64,000 nt of DNA from JAWKWA01 sp041397765. GTDB taxonomy: Bacteria > Pseudomonadota > Alphaproteobacteria > Rhizobiales > Hyphomicrobiaceae. This document shows positions 56,897 through 64,000 of this stretch, in pieces. The notes under the pieces are model-generated. The model did not search any database. It saw only the letters and a program-made list of their open reading frames with translations, and was not told where the DNA came from. The number at the start of each line of letters is the position of its first letter. The stretch's first letter is position 1. A program made the translations under genes and the position numbers. The stretch is from contig JAWKWA010000001.1 of the NCBI GenBank assembly GCA_041397765.1, forward strand, positions 62,001 to 126,000, given 5' to 3'.

Positions 56897-57240
56897 TCTC
56901 CGGCCAAGCGGGCGGCCGGACTGTCTGGAGCACTCGCGGATCGTCCGGAGGCGCGCGGGTGCCGCGCGCTCTCCGAGAGCTGTCACCGGCGTGACAGGCA
57001 TGAGCCAGCCTCCGGCTTGTCGCGCCAATCCGACCGGCCCATATGCGGAACAGCCGTCCGTACCGACCCGCTGACGGCGATCCCGTGCGGGCGACCGAAG
57101 AGCACCCGGGGCGCGGCGGATCACACGGCCGGTCAGACGATCCGGCGACGCTTCATATGATGGACAGACGTGCGAAGCACGAGACTATGCTTCAAGGCAC
57201 GCTTAGGCGCCTGCCTCGCCCGGCCAGAAGGAGTGTGACC
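56897..57240. other. Intergenic region before the CHAT gene
   Basis: 344 bases. The CHAT reading frame is open back to about 57043, but no good ribosome site is present before 57227. A short inverted repeat occurs around 56960-57000 (CCGGC/GCCGG elements). No other gene supported. Confidence 0.35.
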
Positions 57241-60240
57241 ATGGACAGCCTGTCGCCACTCGCCGCCGCCTCGATCGCGCTCATCCTGACATTCACGCCG
57301 CCGCCGGCTTTCGCCGAGGGCTCGCCGGTGGCCGAGGCGACCAGCAAGGCGCAGACGCTGCTCGATGCGCGCAAGCTCGGCGAGGCAGAAGCACTCGCCC
57401 GCAGCGTGCTCGATCAGGCGCGCAAGGCCGCGACCACGCCGGAAGGCCAGGCCGAGCTCGCCGGAGCGCTGAACGTGCTCGCCTATGCGGTGGCGGCAGA
57501 AGGCCGGGCCGAGGAAGCGCTGAAGCTGATGAGCGAGGCCGTGGCGGCGCTGCGCAAGGCCGGCGGCGAGGATGCGAGGCTCGCCCAGGCGCTCAACGAC
57601 GAGGGCGTTCTCCTCAACACGCTCGCCCGCTATGGCGACGCCGTCAAATCCCACGAGGCGGCTCTCGCCATCCGCGACCGGCTCGCCCCCGAGGGCGATG
57701 GCGACGTCGCGCAGTCGCTCGACAATCTCGCCCAGTCGCGCAAGCGGCTCGGCGATCTGGAGGCGGCCGAGCCGCTCATCCGCCGGGCGGCCGATCTCCG
57801 CGAGCGCGTGTTCGGGCGCGAGAGCGCCGAGCTCGGCGACACGCTCGCCGACCTTGCCGATCTCATCGCCGAGACGGGCCGGGAGGGCGAGGCGATCCCG
57901 CTCGCAAAGCGCGCGCTCGAGATCACCGAGAAGGCGCTCGGACCCGACAATCCGGAGGTGGCGCGACGGCACATCAAGCTGGCGACGGTCGAGAAGCGCG
58001 CGGGGCTCCTGGCCGAGGCCGAGGCGGATTTCCGCATCGCGGTCCAGATCCGCGAGAAGGTGTTCGGCGCGCAGTCGCGCCAGGTGGCGGGCGCGCTCAG
58101 CAATCTGGCGGAAGTCGTGCTGCTCGCCGGCCGGCCGGCAGATGCCAAGCCACTGCTCGAGCGGGCGCTCGCCTTGCAGATCAAACAGCGCGGCGAGGGG
58201 CACCCGTCGGTCGGCGAGACGAAATCGCGGCTGGCGAGCGCGCTGCGCGACCTCGGCGAACGTGCCGAGGCGGCGCGGCTCTTCAAGGAAGCGCTCGAGA
58301 TCCAGGAAAGGGCGCTCGGTCCCGATCATCCCGAAGTCGTCGAGACGCTCGCGGGGGCGGCCGAGCTCGCCGCCGGGGAGGAGCGCTACGGCGATGCCTT
58401 CGACCTCCTGAAGCGGGCCTCGGAAACGGTGGAGAGGCGCGAGGCGCTCGGCAGCTCCGGCAGCGTCGAGGACGGTCCGGTGACGCGGCGCAACGGCGAG
58501 ATCTTCCGCCGCTTCGCCGAGGTCGGGTTCGAGCGGGCCGAGCGCGAGGAGGCCGATCGCGTCCGCCTTGCGACCGAGGTGTTCAAGGCGGCCCAGCGCG
58601 CGGCGCATTCGCGCATGGGCGTCGCGCTCACGCAGCTCGGCGCCCGCGTCGGGCTCGCCGACGAGGCGCTCGCCGAGAAGATGCGCACGCGGCAGGATCT
58701 CGCCGCACGGTGGCAGGCGGCCGAGCTGTCGCTCATCGCCGAGCTCGCCAAGGGCAAGACGTCGGAGGCGACCAAAGAGCTCGCAGCCGAAATGGCGCGG
58801 ACCGAGCAGGAGACGGCCGCCATCGACGCCGAGCTGGCGAAATCCTTCCCCGCATTCGCCGACCTGATGAAGCCGCGGCCGCAATCGATCGCGGAGGCGC
58901 AGGCGGCGCTCGGCGCGGACGAGGCGCTCGTCTTCTATCTCGTCAATCGCAGCAACACGCTCATCTGGGCGCTTACCAAGGAGCGGCTGGTGTGGGCCAA
59001 TGCCGAGATCGGCGAGGCGGGGATCGCCGAGCGCGTAAGTCAGCTCAGGACGGCACTCGACACGCAGAAGGGCGCACCGCTCGATCTCCAGCTCGCGCAC
59101 GAGCTCTACACGCATCTGCTCGGCGCCGAGGAGGTCGCGCGCTCGCTGAAGGACAAGCGTCAACTGCTGCTGGTGCCGACCGGCGTGCTGACGGGACTGC
59201 CGTTCCAGGTTCTCGTCGCCGAAGCGCCGGAGGACACCACGAGCGCCGAGCGCTTCCGCAAGGCGCACTGGCTGATCCGCGACCACGCGATCTCGGTGCT
59301 GCCGACGGTCTCCTCGCTCCAGCTCCTGAAGTCGAGCGCGACGGCGAGCAAGGCCGACCTGCCGTTCCTCGGCTTCGGCGATCCGGAGTTCCGCCTGCCC
59401 GCCGATGCCGCGGGCGGGGAGACGACGCGTGGCGTCAAAGGCGAGGGAGACGCCGCGGGCGATGCGGCGGGCGGCGGCGGGGACGCTGAGGGGAGCGTTG
59501 GCGAGACCGAAAGCCTTGCGCGGCCTGCCGCCGCGCACGACGCGGAGGTGACGACGGGGCCGGTCGAATCCTTCTACCGCGGCCGCCATCCCGACCTCCT
59601 CGCCTTGTCGCGCGGGCTCGTGCAATTGCCCGAGACGGCGGCAGAGATCGGCGAGATCGCCTCGGTGCTCGGCGCCGGCCGGGACGCGCTGATCGTCGGC
59701 TCGAAGGCGAGCGAGGCGACGGTCAAGTCGCTGAGCCGGACCGGCGAGCCGGCAGCGCTACCGCGTGATCGAGTTCGCCACGCACGGCCTCGTCGCCGGC
59801 GAGGTCGAGGCACTGACGCGGCTCGAGGCCGAGCCGGCGCTGGCGCTGACTCTGCCGGTCGCGATCAGCGCGGATGACGACGGGCTGCTCACCGCCAGCG
59901 ATGCCGCGCGCCTCAGGATGGATGCGGACTGGGTGGTGCTGTCGGCCTGCAACACGGCGGCGGGCGAGAAGCCGGGTGCCGAGGCGCTGACCGGCTTGGC
60001 GCGTGCCTTCCTCTATGCAGGCGCCCGCGCGCTGCTCGTCTCGCACTGGGCAGTCAATCCGAGGCGGCCGTCAAGCTGACGACCGGCACCTTCGGTCTCA
60101 TCGCGGCGGAGCCGGGCATCGGCCGCGCCGAGGCGCTCCGGCGCACCATGGTGGCGATCATCGACAACGACGCCAATCCGGCCCACCAGGATCCGCGCTA
60201 CTGGGCGCCCTTCAGCTTCATCGGCTACGGCGGCCACTGA
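57241..60240 (+). pseudogene. TPR-CHAT caspase-like protease with two frame slips
   Basis: About 1,000 residues, starting with ATG at 57241 (GAAGGAGTG upstream), with a signal peptide (SIALILTFTPPPAFA), so the protein should act outside the cytoplasm. Residues 35-400 hold tetratricopeptide repeats (KAAVL/ALGPDHPEVVETL type, for example ALEIQERALGPDHPEVVETL). A helical region follows, then a CHAT domain from about 560: DEALVFYLVNRS, LLLVPTGVLTGLPFQVLVAE, and the catalytic His (FATHG, codon 59783) and Cys (VVLSACNTAAGE, codon 59948). The frame slips near 59757 and at about 60059 (missing T restores HWAVNSEAAVKLT). Both lie in the CHAT region. Probably an intact gene with sequence errors. Upstream of an ECF sigma factor gene. 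Confidence 0.85.
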
Positions 60241-60597
60241 GCCAGACGACTGAGCCAGACGACAATGGGGACGGCGCGCCGGCGGAACGGCCGCCGCTCC
60301 CGTCGTGCCGATCTCGCCCGCGACCCCGACCGGCAGCTGGAAGCTCATTTTGTCGGGGCCACCTTCCTGCCGAGATGTCAGCGCAGTTGGGACATGGTGT
60401 CGTCCCCGCGCCTCCCCGAGGGACGCGGCGGCGCTGCGCGGCCGCACCAGGGCGCGCGACGAGGATGGCGCCGGTCAGTTTCCACCTTCAGGGGCGCCTG
60501 CCGGTGCCCTCTGGACCTCGCTTCACATCATCGAATCTCACGAGCGGAATAATCCGTTGGGTTTCGAGTTGTGACGCCGTGCCCACGGAGTGGCCAG
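60241..60597. other. Intergenic region between CHAT and sigma factor genes
   Basis: 357 bases without a supported gene. The sigma factor promoter probably lies here. A GGAAC motif at about 60288 resembles the -35 of EcfG-type promoters, but the following -10-like element does not fit the expected spacing, so I make no call. Confidence 0.35.
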
Positions 60598-61128
60598 GTG
60601 ACGAAAGACATCAGCGAGCAAGTCATCTCTCACCTGCCGCGCCTGCGCCGGTTCGCCTATGCGCTGACCGGCGACCGTGACCGTGGAGACGATCTCGTAC
60701 AGGACACGATCGTTCGCGCACTGTCGCGCATCGAGCAGTGGCAGCCCGGAACCCGTCTGGACAGTTGGATGTTCAAGATCGCGCAAAACCTCTGGTACGA
60801 CCAGACGCGCGCCCGGCGGGTGCGGGGCGAGGTCGCCAATATCGACGACGTTCCCGACCTCGCCTCGAGCGACGGGCGCGAGGTCGTCGAGAGCCGGATG
60901 ACCTTCGAGATCGTGTCGCGCAGCCTCGCAAGGCTGCCTGAGGCCCAACAGGTTCTCGTCTCGCTCGTCTGCATCGACGGCCTTTCCTACAAGGAGGCGG
61001 CGAGCCAGCTCGGCGTGCCGATCGGAACGGTGATGAGCCGGCTCGCCCGCGCGCGACAGGCGCTCTACCAGGCGATCGAGGGCGAGAGCCGGGCCGGCAG
61101 CAGCCTGAAGACGGCCAAGGGAGAGTAG
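60598..61128 (+). CDS. ECF-type RNA polymerase sigma factor
   Basis: A 176-residue sigma-70 group IV factor if started at the GTG at 60598 (an upstream GTG at 60571 is also in frame). Region 2 reads RLRRFAYALTGDRDRGDDLV, DTIVRALSRIEQW and LDSWMFKIAQNLWYDQTR; region 4 reads LPEAQQVLVSLVCIDGLSYK and EAASQLGVPIGTVMSRLARA. There is no region 1.1 or 3. It directs transcription from dedicated promoters. The downstream gene (4-base gap) encodes the likely anti-sigma factor. Confidence 0.9.
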   Translation: MTKDISEQVISHLPRLRRFAYALTGDRDRGDDLVQDTIVRALSRIEQWQPGTRLDSWMFKIAQNLWYDQTRARRVRGEVANIDDVPDLASSDGREVVESRMTFEIVSRSLARLPEAQQVLVSLVCIDGLSYKEAASQLGVPIGTVMSRLARARQALYQAIEGESRAGSSLKTAKGE

Positions 61129-61131
61129 GCC

Positions 61132-62013
61132 ATGCCGAGAGTTTCGGACGAGCAGTTGATGGCCTTTGCCGACGGCATGCTGGAGCCTGCCGAGGCGGCG
61201 AGGGTCGAGGCCGCGATAGCCGCAGATCCAACGCTCGAGAGGCGCCTGCATGTCTTTCGGCTGACCGGCGACGGGCTGAAGCCGTTCTATGACGGCATCC
61301 TCGACGAGCCGGTGCCGCAGCGCCTGATCGATGCAGTCCATCGCCATGCGCCCGCCGCCCGCGAGGTGCTCGGCCGCGGCACGCCCGGGGGCGGCGCCGT
61401 CGGGCTGTTGCACAGTGCGGACGATCGTCGCCGCACGAGCTGGACGCCGCTCGACATCCTCGAATGGCTGACGGGCGGCCCGCGCGTGGCGGGTGCGGGG
61501 CTCGCCTTCGCCTCGGCGATCGCGATCGCGGCGGCCGGCGGCTGGCTCGCCCACGATCTGATCTCGCGGCCGAATGGAATAGCCGAGGGCGGTGCGCGTT
61601 TTGCTGTGAACTCCGCCGGCCAGCCGATCGCGGCCGGCGATCTCGCCGAGGTTCTCGAGACCGAGACGGGCGGTGCGCGCGTGGCGGTCTCCGATGGAGA
61701 AGATGCGGGTGCGATCACGCCCGTGCTCACCTTCATCAGCCGGGCAGGCGCGGTCTGCCGGCAGTTCACCATCTCGGCGCCGCATGTCGTCGAGGATGGC
61801 GTGGCGTGCCGCGACGGAGCCGACTGGCGGATCGTCGCGCGGATCGAGACGACCGGCGCGAAGGCCGGGGCGGGCGATGGTGCCATTGCTCCGGCTGCCG
61901 GAGCGGAGAGCACGGTCGAGGCCTATGTGTCGGCGCTGATCGCGGGCGATGTGCTCGGCGCGGACGAGGAGAAGGTTCTGAGGGGCAACGGTTGGCGCGT
62001 GCCGTCGCACTGA
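61132..62013 (+). CDS. Putative anti-sigma factor
   Basis: A 293-residue protein starting 4 bases after the sigma factor stop. The N-terminal part (DEQLMAFADGMLEPAEAARV with EAAIAADPTLERRL) is the typical anti-sigma helix region. A single membrane segment (AGLAFASAIAIAAAGGWL near 125) places the C-terminal domain outside the cytoplasm. The C-terminal domain contains a GAVCRQFTISAPHVVEDGVA segment with two Cys and YVSALIAGDVLGADEEKVL. The zinc-binding HxxxCxxC of ZAS proteins is absent. It would hold the sigma factor until an envelope signal is received, possibly proteolytic. Confidence 0.75.
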   Translation: MPRVSDEQLMAFADGMLEPAEAARVEAAIAADPTLERRLHVFRLTGDGLKPFYDGILDEPVPQRLIDAVHRHAPAAREVLGRGTPGGGAVGLLHSADDRRRTSWTPLDILEWLTGGPRVAGAGLAFASAIAIAAAGGWLAHDLISRPNGIAEGGARFAVNSAGQPIAAGDLAEVLETETGGARVAVSDGEDAGAITPVLTFISRAGAVCRQFTISAPHVVEDGVACRDGADWRIVARIETTGAKAGAGDGAIAPAAGAESTVEAYVSALIAGDVLGADEEKVLRGNGWRVPSH

Positions 62014-62054
62014 GGAGAGGAGATTCCCCTTAAGCCGGGGATGCAAGTGTGTCT

Positions 62055-62194
62055 ACCGAAGGGAATGCAGCCACCTTCGGTGGACCCAATGGCCGGGACG
62101 CGAACCCACCATCCCGGCCGCTCTGTGGTCCGCTTCCCCGTTCGGTTACCGGCTTCCCCGCTGCCGCACCGACGAAGGAAGCGGACCATTTTTT
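62055..62194 (+). terminator. Complex terminator with mutually exclusive hairpins
   Basis: ACCGAAGG (62055-62062) pairs with CCTTCGGT (62074-62081), but CCACC (62071-62075) also pairs with GGTGG (62079-62083); the two cannot form together. Next comes GGCCGGGA/TCCCGGCC (62091-62098 with 62112-62119), then a 12-base stem TGGTCCGCTTCC/GGAAGCGGACCA (62126-62137 with 62177-62188) followed by six T. The last part is a clear Rho-independent terminator on the plus strand. The region to 62436 contains no other supported gene. It may be only the end of the sigma/anti-sigma transcript, or a small RNA. Confidence 0.7.
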
Positions 62195-62436
62195 GTGTGC
62201 CGTGCCGTCCACGCGGTCGCGCGTTGCCGCCGGTGGAGCTGGTCGCGACTTGCGAACTGTGACCGGGAACGGCTACGGCCGGTCGCACCTCCGGCAAGAT
62301 TCATTCGGGTCATCGCAGCGATGGATGATGTCCGTCCGGTCTCGTGGCGGGCGCCGAAAGACTTCCGCAAGATGGGTGATCGCCGGTCGCGCCGATAGCG
62401 ACGCAGCGCCGACGCGGCCTGCCGATGCCATCATGC

Positions 62437-64000
62437 TCAGCGGCGGGCGGGTTTCACGAAGCCGAAACCGATGCCGCCGAGGGTTGCGCCTTCGTCGGCG
62501 AGGGAGGCCCCGAACATCGACCTCATCGGCGACCAGCCGCCCGGCAACGCCACCATGCCGGGAGCCTCGCAGCTCTGCGGGGCGAGCAACAATCCACGAC
62601 CATAGACAGGGTCCTGGCCCGGCTTGCCGAGATCGCGGATCTCGATGCGGGCGAGCAGGTCGGCTTTCGGCTCGCCGACACCGATGAGGCGCGCGTCGAC
62701 CGCGAGGATCGCTGTGACGTAGGGGGCGGCGAAGGAGGTGCCGGTCTGGTAGCCGGCCATGCCGCCGGGCAATGCCGTCCAGATGCCGACGCCCGGCGCT
62801 GCGACGTCGATATAGCTGCCGCGATTGGCATGGCGATAGCCCGACAGATCCGAGGAGACCGCCGTGACGGCGATGACGCCCGGATAGGCAGCCGGAAAGA
62901 CCGGCTCGGCATTGGGACCATTGTTGCCGGCGGCCGCGACGAAGACGGTGCCGAGGCGGCGCATGTCCTCGATGGCGGCCTCGACCAGGGGGTCGGCAGG
63001 GCCGGCATAGCTCATATTGACGATGCGCACGCCCTGGCTCGCCAGCCAGTCGAGCGCGGCGACGATGCTCATGGTATCGGCGGTCAGACCGCCGTCTGCC
63101 TCGCGGTAGAAGACGTTGGCGGCAAAGATCGCGGCGTCGGGCACAAGACCCGGCGTGGCGCCGGAGGGGTCGCCGGCGAGCAGCGAGACGACCGCCGTGC
63201 CATGATCCATGCTGCGCTCGGTAGCCGCGGGCGCGAAGTCGCGCACGACCGGCCGGTGGTGGCGGAAGGCGGAATGGGAGAGATCGACCGCGGTGTCGAT
63301 GACACCGATCCTTAGGCCGGTTGCGCAGGCCGCCAGACGCTCTTTCCAGTGGATCACCGTGTGCCCGAAGCAGCGATCGCGCTCGCAAGGCGCACCCGAG
63401 GCGGGGGCGGTCGCCTTCGCGGTCCAGCCGCCGCTCGCGGCTTCGGCGGTCTCGTAATGGCGGTAGACGAGATTGGCGACGAAATCGCCTTGCGGGAAGC
63501 GGTGCGCGAGGTCGGCGAGCGCCTCGCCGGTTCCAAGCTGTCGCGGCGTGTGCAGGCGCACGATCCGGCCCTCGAGAGCCGGCAGATCGACGACCGGCTC
63601 GATCGTGTAGCCGAGCGCCATGGCGCGGGCGAGCATGTCGCGCGTGGGATTGAGAGCGATGACCTCGCCGGCGCGCGCGTGCCGCGCCTCGCCGCGACCG
63701 TCGCGGCGGTCGCGAGAGAGGCTGAGCCCCCGCTGGGCCGAGGACTGGCCGATCGAGGAGGAGGGTGTCGCGGCCGCCGACGTCGCGGCGGCGGGGGTAG
63801 AGGCGGCCTTCGAGGTGGCCGCGGATTTGGCCTTGCCGGACGAGGTGCTGCCCGACGAGGAGGGCGACTTGTCCGTGGCGGACTTGTCCTTGGAGCCGCT
63901 GCTGGGGCTGCTGTCGCCACCGGAGCTGGAGCCAGATCCCGAGCCGGAGTCGGAACCTGATCCGGAGCTAGAACCGGAACCGGAACCCGAGCCAGAACCA
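62437..64000 (-). CDS. S8 (subtilisin-like) serine peptidase, 5' end beyond window
   Basis: The frame stays open from the stop at 62437 to the window edge, so the start lies beyond 64000. The visible part begins with a Gly/Ser repeat region (GSGSGSGSSSGSGSDSG type), then Ser/Ala/Lys-rich sequence (KSAATSKAASTPAAATSAAA), a GLSLSRDRRDGRGEARHARA segment, and a subtilase domain. Catalytic Asp is in GVIDTAVDLS, His in MDHGTAVVSLL, the oxyanion Asn in VAAAGNNGPNAE, and Ser in TGTSFAAPYVTAI. The domain is complete to the C-terminus (GFGFVKPARR). It converges on the anti-sigma gene and could be its processing partner; this is inference. Confidence 0.85.
   Translation of the reverse strand, partial: GSGSGSGSGSSSGSGSDSGSGSGSSSGGDSSPSSGSKDKSATDKSPSSSGSTSSGKAKSAATSKAASTPAAATSAAATPSSSIGQSSAQRGLSLSRDRRDGRGEARHARAGEVIALNPTRDMLARAMALGYTIEPVVDLPALEGRIVRLHTPRQLGTGEALADLAHRFPQGDFVANLVYRHYETAEAASGGWTAKATAPASGAPCERDRCFGHTVIHWKERLAACATGLRIGVIDTAVDLSHSAFRHHRPVVRDFAPAATERSMDHGTAVVSLLAGDPSGATPGLVPDAAIFAANVFYREADGGLTADTMSIVAALDWLASQGVRIVNMSYAGPADPLVEAAIEDMRRLGTVFVAAAGNNGPNAEPVFPAAYPGVIAVTAVSSDLSGYRHANRGSYIDVAAPGVGIWTALPGGMAGYQTGTSFAAPYVTAILAVDARLIGVGEPKADLLARIEIRDLGKPGQDPVYGRGLLLAPQSCEAPGMVALPGGWSPMRSMFGASLADEGATLGGIGFGFVKPARR

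Noticed and set aside
60285..60315. EcfG-type promoter before the sigma factor
   Set aside because: GGAAC is present but the downstream element and spacing do not fit.
62080..62130. A tRNA-like T-arm (GGTTCGCGTCCC) on the minus strand
   Set aside because: The remaining cloverleaf, acceptor stem and CCA are missing; it is part of a hairpin.
63640..64000. A tandem DNA repeat or CRISPR-like array at the window end
   Set aside because: The repetition encodes Gly/Ser-rich protein sequence in frame with the S8 peptidase; there are no spacers or palindromic repeats.

Overview
The window is strongly GC-rich and reads as the chromosome of an alphaproteobacterium, most likely Hyphomicrobiales (Rhizobiales). 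The pointers are a DmdC-type acyl-CoA dehydrogenase, two DUF1194 proteins, a TIGR02301 protein, MmcB, a RegB/RegA redox two-component pair, and the order murJ/trpS/usp/nifU/tsaB/rimI. I cannot name a genus. I see no rRNA, tRNA, CRISPR array, insertion sequence or prophage.

Layout. 1-7.5 kb: lipid and acyl-CoA genes, a DUF1194 protein, an HDAC-like deacetylase with xseB, small exported proteins and a cytochrome c. 7.6-12.1 kb (minus): an exopolysaccharide export set (Wzc/GumC-like ATPase, outer-membrane barrel, Wza-like lipoprotein). 12.4-24.5 kb: DMT transporter, two D-2-hydroxyacid dehydrogenases, regB-regA, mmcB, a Lon-like protease with a universal-stress-type protein, an isochorismatase-like hydrolase, an SH3 protein and an odd Cys/Trp/Lys-rich secreted peptide. 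24.7-33.2 kb (minus): DUF1194, rimI, tsaB, a RutE-like nitroreductase, nifU, usp, trpS, an omptin-type protease and murJ. 33.4-43.7 kb: three solute-binding proteins without permeases, a thiolase, zur, ispG, an exported protein and an ABC1/UbiB kinase. 44.2-49.2 kb: sodB, an LprI-like protein, and cimA/GNAT/cysS. 49.4-56.9 kb: two glycosyltransferases, a polysaccharide-deacetylase-like protein, a methyltransferase, a sulfotransferase and an ABC-exporter-like membrane protein. 57.2-64 kb: a TPR-CHAT (caspase-like) protein, an ECF sigma factor, an anti-sigma-like protein and a subtilisin-like protease cut by the window end.

The most striking property of the sequence is a continuous block, about 26.8-43.75 kb, in which every recognisable gene is broken into many frame fragments while the encoded families stay obvious. 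The block holds normally essential genes (trpS, murJ, ispG, tsaB), so I read it as poor consensus sequence rather than decay. Coordinates there are approximate. A few isolated one-base slips also hit genes at 0.5-0.7, 3.1-3.4 and 59.8-60.1 kb.

The best candidate for an under-described system is the CHAT / ECF sigma / anti-sigma / subtilase group at 57.2-64 kb, where two proteases of different clans flank a sigma/anti-sigma pair. Secondary points of interest are the omptin between murJ and trpS, the LysM-fused solute-binding protein, and the mutually exclusive hairpins downstream of the anti-sigma gene.
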